Positions 12,045 through 46,410 of a DNA stretch of 64,000 nucleotides are shown one piece after another. Position numbers and translations under genes: made by a program. The stretch is from Flaccisagitta enflata. Taxonomy: Eukaryota > Chaetognatha > Sagittoidea > Aphragmophora. The stretch spans positions 19,530,001-19,594,000 of the forward strand of contig OZ231126.1 of assembly GCA_965153355.1 (NCBI GenBank), in the 5' to 3' direction. The notes beneath the pieces were generated by a model that was not told the origin of the DNA, did not search any database, and saw nothing but the letters and a program-made list of their open reading frames with translations. How positions within the stretch are numbered: the stretch's first letter is position 1; each line of letters opens with the position of its first letter.

Positions 12045-12459
12045 TGTAACTAGTAAAACGCAAAAGATCGAACTGGATAATGAATTTTGGGTGGTTGATA
12101 GTTTTCAACCATCTCGTGATAAGTTTTAATTGTAAACTTCAATATCGGACTGTCAAACAATTTGCTAATTGCGTCGCCTAAATTCATCCGCCTTTAATCG
12201 CTTTCGCTCTCGATTCAATTACACTTTCCGACAAATACATAATTTTATCTCGTCCTTCTGTTGGCTTGTCAGTCAGTCAGTCAGTCTTTCATGAGGTTTC
12301 ATCTGACTGTCCAATGATTCACATGCAGATTGCCCATTCAAACGGTTACATAAAATTATGGATTGTTGACCACTGATTTCTTATCTAAAACTCCCCTTAA
12401 ATGGTCAGTGCATATTAGTTTTTAAGCAAAGAATAACAATCACAGGATACGGGGATTTT

Positions 12460-12608
12460 TTAGTAGCGGACACGCGTCTTTACACCTTCCTTGCCGTGTC
12501 GATTGGTATGTCGGTCCGTCCGTCTCATTTTTTAATTCTGAGCGGTTTCGGCATTACTGGTCCTGCCCAACCGTCCGCGGCTGGATTGCTGTGTATCCGG
12601 CCTTGTTT
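12460..12608 (-). mobile_element. Hairpin Helitron-like element (family 1), decayed
   Basis: On the minus strand: CAAGGCCGGATACACAGC, GCCGCGGACGGTTGGGCAGG, a short (GACGG)n tract, and an end of ACGCGTGTCCGCTACTAAAAA. Each landmark is present with one or two changes. Confidence 0.6.
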
Positions 12609-13046
12609 CAAGTAGAGAACAACACCAAACTTTAACTTGTTTATTTGAGCCATTAGGCTCGATACAAAACGGGATCAAAGGCTATTAGCCTTATAACGCA
12701 GGCCGGTTTCCTGACCTCTCCTGAACAGATTTTGATATTTATCTTGATGTCCGCCTATTTTCTCAAAATTGGTTTATGTGAGTCTATTAAAGATACTTTG
12801 TGTCCTGTCAATTTGTTACTGACGATATAATTGGCTAAGGAACGTGCCTTTATGCAACTCTATTTTCCGCAATGTCGATCCACCGGTCCGTCTGTAACAC
12901 ATTAGAGAATTTCCTTTCATGTTCTCTAGCAGTTCCACTTGAAGATCACGAAAATTTACAGCAAGGGACTACCATTGATTACCGTTGATTTCAACCTCCT
13001 GACAAGTAAAAAAAATCAAAACGCTCTTGTGGGCCTGCTTTGAAGT

Positions 13047-13660
13047 TGCTCAGTACTATCTAGCTCAAAAGTATAGACACAAGAAGAGCATTGATTAATT
13101 TATTCAATAAAAAATATGTAATATAATTTTGGAATGTGTTTAATACTTGCTGTGTCCTCTCTGGACATTAACAACCGCCTTCATATGCCTTGGCATGCTT
13201 TTGTAGAGAGATTTGAGGTAAGTTGGTGAGATCTTCCCTAGATTATTTCGATTCTTTTTTAAGCATTGCAGTTATGTTGTGTATTCTTTGCTTTGACGCT
13301 TCTTTATTCAAAACCAAAGCGATTCAATGAGATTTTGATTGGGGATGTTTCTAGGCTAATCACTAAAGGGGTTGACGCCCAGTTTGATGTGCCATTACCT
13401 CGTTGTAGTGGCACAATATATCAGAGCACCACCTTCTATCAACAAACTGCAATGTTTTTGCCATTTTTGATTTGGAGTAGCAATCTTGTTTCATCTGTCA
13501 TTTCTAAACGCTTAGACTTGGAAGAATGCGGTTGGTGCCATTTGATCAAAAATTTGATCTAGTTTCTGAATCTCATAAATTTTTTTATCATTTCTTTATT
13601 CTGAGTGAAGATATTGCCCAAAACGCGTGTGTCTTTACTTTTGAGCTAGATAGTATATCA
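13047..13660 (-). mobile_element. Dead Tc1/mariner transposon
   Basis: Left end CAGTACTATCTAGCTCAAAAG and right end CTTTTGAGCTAGATAGTATA form terminal inverted repeats of about 20 bp around a decayed minus-strand transposase (next entry). At about 614 bp it is much shorter than an intact Tc1/mariner element (1.3-1.6 kb), so a large internal deletion is likely. Confidence 0.65.
13140..13372 (-). pseudogene. Tc1/mariner transposase C-terminal remnant
   Basis: On the minus strand the last 40 codons end with a block like LYKSMPRHMKAVVNVQRGHS and a KY-stop terminus, the usual C-terminus of Tc1-type transposases. Upstream, NQNLIESLW corresponds to the family's D-x-NPIE-x-x-W motif, followed by IKKR. 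In-frame stops, including one inside that block, and a missing N-terminal half (no paired-type HTH, no DDE acidic residues in order) make it non-functional. It is the only coding trace of a transposase I found in the window. Confidence 0.75.
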
Positions 13661-13792
13661 CAATTTTTGAATAAAAAAAAGTTGTTTTGCACTCATGGAC
13701 GCATGATGCATGATGTCACACCTGTTCGATCGACTTGCTTGCATTTGGATAGGTCTGGTAGACATAGGGATAGGTCTAAGAAATGATAACGC

Positions 13793-13832
13793 CAGGCGCA
13801 CCGTCTTGGCCCGTGTATCCGGCCTTGTTATT
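13793..13832 (-). mobile_element. 5' end fragment of a hairpin element, GGTGCGCC-arm type
   Basis: On the minus strand it reads ACAAGGCCGGATACACGG then GCCAAGACGGTGCGCC, essentially identical to the 5' end at 19358. The flanking 13735-13790 contains the same CCTATCCCTA-type short repeat found after that copy. Confidence 0.6.
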
Positions 13833-14395
13833 TTCACATTGCTTATCCCATGATAAATAAACGATAGCAAATTTAAACTTTACGAAACCTCCAAAAATCT
13901 TTTTCAACGCTGAGACCACAAAGCCACAGTAATCACCATAGAGACGACTGAAGAAAACATCGAAAAATTCCAACCATCAACATTTTTTTTGGGGGGGGGG
14001 GGCTTGTAAATGAGTTCTCTCATTTTCCTCTTTCTTCTTTCTTATCCCTTCTTTCTTTTCTTTATCTTTCTTCTTTCTTCTTTCTTATTTCTGCTTCTTC
14101 TTTCTTCTTCTTTTATTCTTTTCTTTTCTTCTGTTTTTTTCTTTCTTTCTTTCTTTCTTCTTTCTTTCTTTCTTTCATTCCTTCAATCTCGCGTGCCTTT
14201 TAAAATCTTTCTCATCATCTTTCTTTATAAAGCTAAGTCATAACCGAATACCTGTTGGTTACATTAAACATCATCGATTGTTGTTATTGATTTTTCCGGG
14301 AATATCAGTTGGAAAAAACGCGTTTCTGATTCGCCTAACAAACATGAAGTCGCGATGCAATGACACAATGTTCCTGCGCCAATGAAATGACTGTT

Positions 14396-14502
<107 letters not shown>

Positions 14503-14904
14503 TACTGAGAGACAGAAAGAAAGACAATCAGAATTAAAACCAGAAGAGAGGGAGAGAGAGGAAAGGTAACCGGAAATGTTGGTGGCGGAAATGCGAATTT
14601 CTCATCTTTGAATCCTCATCAGTCGCAGTGACTCATCTCGATACCAAAGTTCGACCAAGTGCGGCGTCGTCGAGCTGAGTAGTGACTAGTACCTCTGTAT
14701 CCGTTACTTCTCATCCTTCTTAATTCTTTGTCCGTTAGCTCTCAAGATTTTCAAGTTCTTCATTTCCCTTCGGTTGGTTGTAATTTTTTTCCTCTTCTTC
14801 CTTTTCTTTGGGTAACTTCCGGATTTCGTGTCTGATCAAAATGCTCGTCGATCACATTTTGAGGGATCGAGTCAGCAGCCACGCCGTTTGGTCAAAGGTT
14901 TTCA

Positions 14905-14988
14905 GCAACGCGACTCTAGAACTCACTTTGTCCGTCCGTCCGTCCGTCCGTCCGCGACTGACATAAGTCTTGTATCCGGCGTTGTTGA
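14905..14988 (-). mobile_element. Miniature hairpin element (family 1)
   Basis: On the minus strand CAACGCCGGATACAAG leads through AGTCGCGGACGGACGG into a pure (GACG)n tract and ends TTCTAGAGTCGCGTTG. At about 84 bp it is a collapsed copy with both arms but almost no interior. Confidence 0.5.
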
Positions 14989-15264
14989 TATCTTTGTTTT
15001 TGTTCTGTTTGTTTTGTTTTTTTCGGCTTCGCTTGGATCGGAAAGAGCATGAGACCAAAGTCCATCTCTCAATAAACGTTCTTCGCGAAGGTCATAGGAA
15101 ATGATTTAATCAATAAAACGTTATAAGTCATTTTAATTCGAATTCATTATTCATGATAATGACTATTTTGATTTATGACTTTATGACTACTAATCATTGA
15201 TTTATCAAACGCACGTTTTCAAAATAGTTATCAGTATCAATAACTACATCATTATCTCCGAATT

Positions 15265-15348
15265 TATCGTCATCAGCATCATCATCATCGTCAGCGTCAG
15301 CGTCCTTATCATAATCATTATCATCATTATCATCATCACTGCCACCAC

Positions 15349-15381
<33 letters not shown>

Positions 15382-15533
15382 TATCATCATCATTATCACC
15401 AATGATCTACGACATCGCATTAATTGCCGTAAAGCTGATCATCATCATCCTTAGCGTCATAGTCATCACCATCATTACTACCATCATCATCATCATCATC
15501 ATCGTCATCACCATCATCATCACCATCATCATC
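15265..15533. repeat. (ATC)n trinucleotide microsatellite region
   Basis: Broken (ATC)n/(ATT)n repeats with unique islands near 15395-15440. Open frames read only Ile/Ser/His repeats. Confidence 0.9.
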
Positions 15534-16367
15534 TCTCTGGTCGACATTTTCCGAATTCATCGAATAAAAAAGTGATAGAAAATGAAAATGAAACTTGTGT
15601 TTTTGTTACCGAATCCGAGTTCATTCTCGATCGCTGCAGAACCAAAAACCAACAAGAGAAAAAAGAATGAAAGAAAATATATTGTTTTTTTTTCTCGAAC
15701 TTTTTTTTGTTTCATTTGCAACCTCGCGCAACTTTTAGCGGCCATGTGCGTCTATCCTTTGGTCACTTTTAGGGTTGCCCGTCTATTGCTAGTCTGTTCT
15801 CCTCCCTCGCTTGAATCCTAATTCGCCCAATCTTATTAATCAGGATCAAATCAAACCATGGTACCGTTTATAATGAAAAACATTCTTTTCACTAAATAAA
15901 AAACTTAGTGCATGCTAGGACGCGACGATGCAACCCGGGGTGCTTGTTTCCTTTTTCTCGATTTTCTTTAACATTGAGAATCGTGAACATTGAACAAGTC
16001 TATTTGACGAAATCCGTGTGACATTCAATCCATCTAAGATTTACACAAAAAGAGGAAAAAGTGGAAACTGAGGAAGTGTGGATTTTTTTTTGTTCTATGT
16101 AAGCATAGATTAAACAAATTTTGAGTAATTTTTTTTTCTTTTGTTACGATAACATTCACACGATCTATTCAATATCCTTCTTGGGCTACGTAATTCAATT
16201 TTACACATAGAGCCCATTGATTATCTGATTTGCATCCGTCTGTCACACAACGTGTCACTTCATCTTTCTGTAGGTCTATTCGTTTGTTTTTTTTTGTCCT
16301 CCCTCTCTGTTTCTGCCTGCTTTTCTGTCCATATGTCTATCTGATTATTTATCTATCTGCCTGTCTA

Positions 16368-16405
<38 letters not shown>

Positions 16406-16720
16406 CGCGCTGCGTCATTCTGGCCTTTCTTCCCCTTTATGCCGGACCAGCTCACATGTAATTCTTTCCCTTTCCCCTTTACATTTTCTTATCTCCCTCT
16501 CTCACTCCCTCATTCCCTTTTTTCCCTCCGTCACAACGGCCTAAAAACAAAAAAGAAAAACCTCAACTCTTTAAATGTTGTAACCGATTCAAAACCCCAG
16601 AAACAATCGCAATTGCAATGTTGTTGTTGCCGGCAATCGAAAGAAAGAGAAAACAACCAACTCGGGAAACAACGGAAAATCAAAGTATGACATTTTCTCA
16701 AACGAAACGACGACGGCTTC

Positions 16721-16739
16721 AACAACAACAACAACAACC

Positions 16740-16820
<81 letters not shown>
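16721..16820 (+). repeat. (CAA)n tract in frame with the protease gene
   Basis: About 33 CAA-type codons (poly-Gln) lie in the frame that stays open from 16618 into the first protease exon. It is either 5' untranslated sequence or, if translation starts at 16618, a cytoplasmic tail. The preceding residues (KRRRLQ) are basic. Confidence 0.6.
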
Positions 16821-16821
<1 letters not shown>

Positions 16822-17052
16822 GAGAGACCGCAGACAGGAGTGTCCCAGCATTTGAAAACTACATCTGACTCCATGAATATGGCAAAGACTTCTTTACTTC
16901 AACGACCATCGCGCAATTTGACCGTTGGATTTTCTTCATACATCAGATCGGAAGAATGGAAAAGCTCCAGCATTCCTCAAAAACGCTCAAAAAGACTCAC
17001 TGCAACTCAACCTAATAATCGCATGCTTCTCACCTCCGCGACGCATTCTAAC

Positions 17053-23135
<6,083 letters not shown>

Positions 23136-23160
23136 GGCTTGCAAAGTATCGGCGGGGCGA

Positions 23161-24217
23161 AGGAAAGAAGAAGAAGAAAAAGAAAAAAGAAAAAGAAAAA
23201 GAGGAAGAAAAAAGAAAAAGAAAAAGAAGAAGAAGAAGAAGAAGAAAAAGAAAAAGAAAAAGAAAAAGAAAAAGAAAAAGAAAATGAAAATGAAAAAGAA
23301 AAAGAAAAAGAAAAAGAAAAAGAAAAAGAAAAAGAAAAAGAAAATGAAAATGAAAATGAACAAGGCCGTATACACGGCAGCATTAGTCGCGGACGGGTGG
23401 GCAGGAGCGGAAAACCTCAAAAAGTGACTTTGCAACGGACCGACCGACCGACGGACCGACCGACCGACCGACAAAGTGGCTTATAGAGTCGCGTGTCCGC
23501 GACTAAAAAGAGGAAAAAGAAGAGGAAGAAGAAGACGATGAAGAAGAAGAAGAAGAAGAAGAAGGAGAAGAGGAAGAAGAAGAAGAAGAAGAAGAAGAAG
23601 AAGAAGAAGAAGAAGAAGAAGAAGAAGAAGAAGAAGAAGAAGAAGAAGAAGAAGAAGAAGAATTTGATTTAATGTCCAAAATAACACGTCAAAGACTAGG
23701 ACATGACAAAAGTCACGAATTAATGAATTTCGCTTCAGCACTACCTCAAAGGTTCCATCTCTAAATAACAATCAACATACTACTTTTTAGTAAGAAACGC
23801 CCCGAGCCCACAACCTACATCTACAGAGAACACCTACGTTTACGCTAACCATCTCTATCATTTGCCGAAGAAGAAGAAAAAGAAAAAGAAAAAGAAAAAG
23901 AAAAAGAAAAAGAAAAAGAAAAAGAAGATTAAGAAAAAGAAGAAGAAGAAGAAGAAGAAGAAGAAGAAGAAGAAGAAGAAGAAGAAGAAGAAGAAGAAGA
24001 AGAAGAAGAAGAAAAAAAATAGGAAAGAGAAAAAAAGAAGAAAAAAATAAAAGAAGAAGAAGAAGAAACAGAGGAAGAAGAAGAAAACAAATAGAAAGAT
24101 GAAGAAGAAGAAACAGAGGAAGAAGAAGAAGTAGAAAAAGAAGAAGAAGAAGAAGAAGAAGAAGAAGAAGAAGAAGAAGAAGAAGAAGAAGAAGAAGAAG
24201 AAGAAGAAGAAGAAGAG
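23161..24217. repeat. Long purine tracts in the protease 3' region
   Basis: (GAAAAA)n/(GAAAAT)n at 23161-23360, (GAA)n at 23508-23661 and mixed (GAA)/(GAAAAA)n at 23862-24217 begin 25 bp after the stop codon. The hairpin element at 23360 sits between the first two. If the 3' UTR runs to the AATAAA at 24497, these would be transcribed as very long A/G-rich RNA. Confidence 0.9.
23360..23510 (+). mobile_element. Hairpin Helitron-like element (family 1), complete reference copy
   Basis: The 151-bp copy is CAAGGCCGTATACACGGC, then TAGTCGCGGACGGGTGGGCA, AGTGACTTTGCAACGGACC, (GACC)n, CTTATAGAG, and the hairpin AGTCGCG-TGTC-CGCGACT followed by AAAAA. The 5' arm AGTCGCGGAC is the exact complement of GTCCGCGACT at the 3' end. 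It is the shortest intact copy and a useful type sequence. Confidence 0.8.
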
Positions 24218-24496
24218 GATAACGATGATGGTTCTGCCGCTTATTTGGAATGTTTTTATTTTTTCATTAAGTTTATTTCAACTCTTGAAAAATAGCTTAT
24301 TACGATCAGCTTTGTATTGTACAATTATCTCGCTTCTGGTCCCCAGCTATTTTCCCCTGTGATACAATCACTGATACATGTTTTTATGTTTTTTTTTTTA
24401 ATGAAGCAATGTTGTCCCAAGTCATGTTGTTCAAACTAAATTCTATTTGCTTGTTTTTCTACTGTAAATTTGTGAAACCAATTTTATAAAAGTGTG

Positions 24497-24502
24497 AATA
24501 AA
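24497..24502 (+). promoter_or_regulatory. Candidate polyadenylation signal (AATAAA) of the protease gene
   Basis: First clear AATAAA after the stop at 23135, in unique AT-rich sequence. A 1.36-kb 3' UTR is inferred, not shown. Confidence 0.35.
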
Positions 24503-24667
24503 CCATCCTCGATCATTCTTATTCATTTTAATGCCGCTAATATATGAGGTGCGTGGCAAGGGGTGTGGACTGGGGTTGGTTGTGTACCCCTGCCCACCCG
24601 AAACCCCGCGCTACTTGTCTCTTCAGCTCTTCCATCCATTTAAAATTTTTCTTGTTTCTTTTTTTTT

Positions 24668-24738
24668 TCTTTCTTTCTTTTTTTAGATGCGCCAACGCAT
24701 AATTGACTGTGTCCGTCGGTTGCTTTGTTTTCTTTCTG

Positions 24739-24826
<88 letters not shown>

Positions 24827-24829
24827 TCG
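24668..24829. repeat. (CTTT)n microsatellite
   Basis: About 160 bp, mostly pure tetranucleotide, interrupted at about 24687-24735 by unique sequence containing GCGCCAACGC. Confidence 0.9.
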
Positions 24830-25075
24830 TGCCTATTCCATCTTTTTACATGATGACACATTATTCTGATTTCAAGAAAAACCATTAACGAGTTCCTACA
24901 TTGTAAATAAGTCGTGACTCATAAGTCATAAAGGACGATTCGGATAGGGACTGAGGAAACCCAATGCACGTCCGTAAACCTCCGTACACGTCCGTACCCG
25001 CGTACCGTGCACGCACGCCCACACGCGTACGTGCACGCAGCGCGAGTTGCGTGTATATTGATCTTTTGTTTCCTT

Positions 25076-25161
25076 GTTAAAGATCTCTCCCTCACAACTC
25101 ACCCTAGCGATTCAGTAGGAAACTACACACACGCGGTACTACGCCAGAGAACTGTCGCCCG
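25076..25161 (+). promoter_or_regulatory. Probable non-coding first exon and promoter edge of NACA
   Basis: Sequence ending CGCCCG is followed by a consensus donor GTAAGT at 25162, and the ATG exon of NACA begins just after an acceptor at 26134. The upstream side is CpG-rich (ACGTGCACGCAGCGCG) and runs into a pyrimidine-rich stretch (CTTTTGTTTCCTTG), as at start sites of many translation-machinery genes. The start point is a guess. Confidence 0.4.
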
Positions 25162-25770
25162 GTAAGTTTATTACTATTTTTGTATTTTTCTCGTTTTTAT
25201 TTGCTTTTTAAGCTCTGTGATACGTCATATCTCTTTCGTTTAATGACAACCGACCGCGGTCAAGCCCCTATGTGTAAATTTTCAGCCTTCGGAGACTGTA
25301 ATTGGAGTTTTCTTTTGTGACCGTTTCTGGCCAAACCCAAGCACAATTTACCGTCCCCCCCCCCCTTCCGTTTACCTATGTGTAAATTAGAAGTGATCTG
25401 TAGAGCCAACTAAGACAGGATTGACACGAACAGGTAGTACGTACGTAAAGGCAAAAACCAAAATGATAGGGAGGGATGAAAAATAGAGTAAATCCACTCT
25501 AGCTTCATTGCATTTTCATGATTTCATCTCGTCTGTTGGAAACCGTTTGCTAATTTTACTTTTCAACAAGGCCATGACATGCGGCCACTTCGTATGATTA
25601 GCCTTTGATTCCTCTCCCCCCCCCCCCTTTGATTTTCTTGTTCGCAGAGCAGCCCGCCACGTTACACAATCAATGATTTTCCGCCCCAGTCTCAAGTAGT
25701 GTCAAATTGTGTCTACTAATTATATTCAATGTTTTAATACCACCAAAAGTATTTATTTTCTCAAATATTT

Positions 25771-25835
25771 TTAGTCGCGTGAACGCGACTCTAGAAGCCG
25801 CTATGTCGGTCGGTCGGTCGGTCGGTAACGTAACA
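25771..25835 (-). mobile_element. 3' end of a hairpin element (family 1)
   Basis: On the minus strand a (GACC)n tract, then TTCTAGAGTCGCGTTCACGC and GACTAAAAA. The hairpin AGTCGCGT-TC-ACGCGACT is intact; the 5' half is absent. Confidence 0.6.
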
Positions 25836-25861
25836 CAACATTTTTGAAATAAAGCTTCAAT

Positions 25862-25985
25862 CTTCATTTTAAAGGTACTTTAGTGTACATTAGGGTACCT
25901 GAGGGTACTTTAGGGTACTTTGGTATTAAGATAGGTATTTTTGATTACCTTAAGTACCTTAAGTACCTTAAGTACCTTAGATACC
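25862..25985. repeat. Inverted cluster of GGTAC / CCTTAAGTA repeats
   Basis: The left half repeats (A/G)GGGTACTTTAG-like units and the right half repeats ACCTTAAGTA, so the two halves are complementary around about 25935. It lies in the presumed first NACA intron. Confidence 0.5.
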
Positions 25986-26135
25986 ACGCGAGTAAGGTTT
26001 GTTGACCTTGTTTCTCTCTCCCTTATTTCTCCCGTCAGTTTAGCACTTTCCAAACCCTTTTGACGGGAGGGGGGGACTCAACTATGTACATCCCTGTTTT
26101 CATGACTAACCCGCAGCCCTGTCTTCATTTGCAGA

Positions 26136-28976
<2,841 letters not shown>

Positions 28977-30306
28977 TCGCCCTCCGCCTCCTCCGCGCGT
29001 CGATGTTGGATTACACATCGTCGTCACGTGATAACCCGCTCGCTGGCGAGAGTCTTCATTGAAATGGCATCCATTTTTGGGACTTGCTCTATTCTTCATA
29101 AGTTCATTCTGTCTGCTCGTCTCACGATCGCTCTGTCATTCGTTCTTCCCTCTTTTTATTCATCTAGCCCCATCGACCGATCGCCTTACAAAAAGACACG
29201 CTTCATCAACTCGCCATGTCTCGTGGGTTCCCTCTCTGGTCGAAGAAGAGGAGGGGGTGGAGGGTATTTCAAAAACAGTGGTTTCCTCAGTCTTTGGATA
29301 CACGAACATAGAACTCTTTCAATCCTTGATTATTTGTATCTCTCGCCGTATGTATTCGCTCTCTCGGGATCTTGGTCCCCGGGATTGGGGTAAATGATTA
29401 TTTTGTTTGGCCCGACCTCGACCATATGTTCTGCGGTACGCGTTTGTTGTTTGTTTTCTTGGCTTGTTTTGTGCCAAATGCCGTGAGTTTTTATGAATGT
29501 CCACCTTTGAGCAATTGTTCGGAGCGTCGAATATTTAATTTTAAATCCAAGGAAGTAAATTTGTTTTCAAAAGTTATAATGACTGTGGATTCAGTACCAA
29601 TCTAAAAAGTCTGCAGTATATGTAGAACTGACCAGTCTCATAAAAGAAAGGAATCGTTAGCTCTGTCATTTCCTCCAATCTGACGAAGATTTTAATTGTC
29701 TCATAATGTTTTGTGTTGGTGTGTGTGTGTACACTGCTCTTGTGATTTTTGAATTGAACGATCAATCTGCTCCGTTCCCTCCTGTTCCTTTGCAGTTCCT
29801 GCAGCTTGATAGTCCTCTGTTTTTCTCCGATCAACTCTGAAGAGAAGGGATCGTAGAGGGAGCTTTCGACAATGAGCGTCGATGACCCTCGTCAAATTAG
29901 GTCGCCAGAATCTACTGTATTACCAGCTATTTTTTCCTCATCCTCTTGTGCTCTCACATGATCCCTTCGTTGAGTCAAGATTTCGTGACAGATCTGATGG
30001 CAAGAGTATGACAAGAATTTTGATGTAGGGAGAGAGACAAAAAAACAAGCATCTGATAAGGAACAGAGAGAATCGATCGCTTCTGTATGCGTTTTCCGCT
30101 GGATGCGTCAACCCTCTCTGTACAGGGTCCTAACTGCGTAACTGATGACTTTCTTGCCATCTTTTCGAAATTTGAAGTGGTAACTCGCCCCATGGACTCT
30201 CCCTGAGTAAAAGCTCTCTACGTGCAAGTTGTTCTGATCGTAGTGACGGCGACGATCGCGGCCTTGTGGCTCGTGTGTAAGTGGACGCTAAAGTTGTCAC
30301 TTTTAA
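28977..30306. other. Interval between NACA stop and PIP4P start
   Basis: The left part should hold the NACA 3' UTR, although I see no clean AATAAA near the stop. The right part, ending GTAAGTGGACGCTAAAG before the PIP4P ATG, should hold its promoter and 5' UTR. Open frames of 60-120 codons overlap in several frames and show no family motif, so I call none of them genes. Confidence 0.5.
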
Positions 30307-45022
<14,716 letters not shown>

Positions 45023-45290
45023 CCTTCTCGAGGATTAAAGTTGGATGTAAGTCGCCGCCGAATTTGACAAAGACGTTTTATCGCCGTCTCTACCACGACA
45101 CGCTTCGGCCTTATGATAAGGACGCGAATTTTGAAATTTGAATTTTTTTTTTACATTTTCCTTATTTTGATTTTCTTAACGTATTAACTCGTGGTGCGTA
45201 GCAAGTTTTTCATTTCCTCTTCATAACCTGAGGATTTCTAGACGTATCGCTTTCTTTCTTTCTTTCCCTCTCTCTCTCTCTCTCTTTCTT

Positions 45291-45385
<95 letters not shown>

Positions 45386-46410
45386 CTCTCTTCTTCATCT
45401 CCCCTACACCGTGCACACAGGCATTATTCCAGAATAACAGCCTCTTTATGCTACAAACGGCTTCTTGATCATGAAAGAAATCTATTTGTGATTTGTTTTG
45501 ATTTTCTTGTCGCGGATCTATCAACAGAAATCAATGCAGTTTTTAGACTTAGACGAAGAAGGTTTCGATAGATGCGTTGTCAAAGGGCATAGGATTTTGT
45601 GTGTTTTCTTGCATATGCGCTGACGAAATGATTACGATTCATTCGTTTCAGCACGAGACTCACTTCTAGCTGGATGTGATGTAGTTGTACGCAATGACAT
45701 TAAAAAGGAGCATTCATTGTTCCTAGGTGGTAATTCTTCCTTACTACAATGTGCTGTCCGACTCGTTATTTCAGCGATGTGGGTAGGAATCCCTTGCTCA
45801 TGAAATTCTTGCAGCATGGAATTGACAACAAATCATACCGACTTTTGCGCACCTCGACTGTTTTCGACTGTTTTACCATGAATGTCTCGCTTTCTTTCGT
45901 TTTTGTCCTTGATTGACAGTTTCGGTATTGCCCCGTAAATGGACAAGACCCCTAAATAAATCGTTTTTGCAATGAAATTGTTATTGAGATCCAGCCAATG
46001 CTACGTATCATTTTTAGTCCTTTCCCCCCTCTCCCCCTATCACCTTTATTGGCTACAGCCTACAAAGCCGCAGTAATGCTGGCACGGTATTTCGCAATAG
46101 AGCTCTGTATAAATTATGTAGTTTTTATTCGCCTTTTATTTCTCATGTCCTAGCTATGTGAAGCCTTACCGAGATCTTTGTTTTATCGCTACATTGGCCT
46201 TGATTATTTTTTACAAGCTAGCTGCTTTAGTTAGGGTCCATTTAATCATATAGATTCACGACAGTTTCCACAAATTTGAGCAGTTATATTCAACTTTTCA
46301 GCTCGGAACTTTTGAACTATGTGTGTGGATTGTTTAATCTTTGACAGAACACGTATGAAATTATGTACAGAACTATCAATTAACAGTATTTCTTTGCCGT
46401 TCTCTTGAGT
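45023..46410. other. Convergent 3' regions of PIP4P and the CFAP77-like gene
   Basis: Contains a (CT)n array at 45244-45381 and an AATAAA on the plus strand at 45955-45960, a candidate end for PIP4P. TTTATT on the plus strand (AATAAA on minus) near 46136 may serve the minus-strand gene. Small open frames such as that at 45632-45817 have no splice or family support. Confidence 0.5.

Noticed and set aside
29028-29397. Overlapping plus-strand frames of 112-121 codons after NACA
   Set aside because: Two frames are open over the same bases and neither shows a domain; best explained as 3' UTR or intergenic sequence.
45632-45817. Minus-strand 61-codon frame with a non-repetitive sequence
   Set aside because: No family motif, no convincing splice sites in phase and no neighbour to join. 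It lies in the expected 3' region of two convergent genes.
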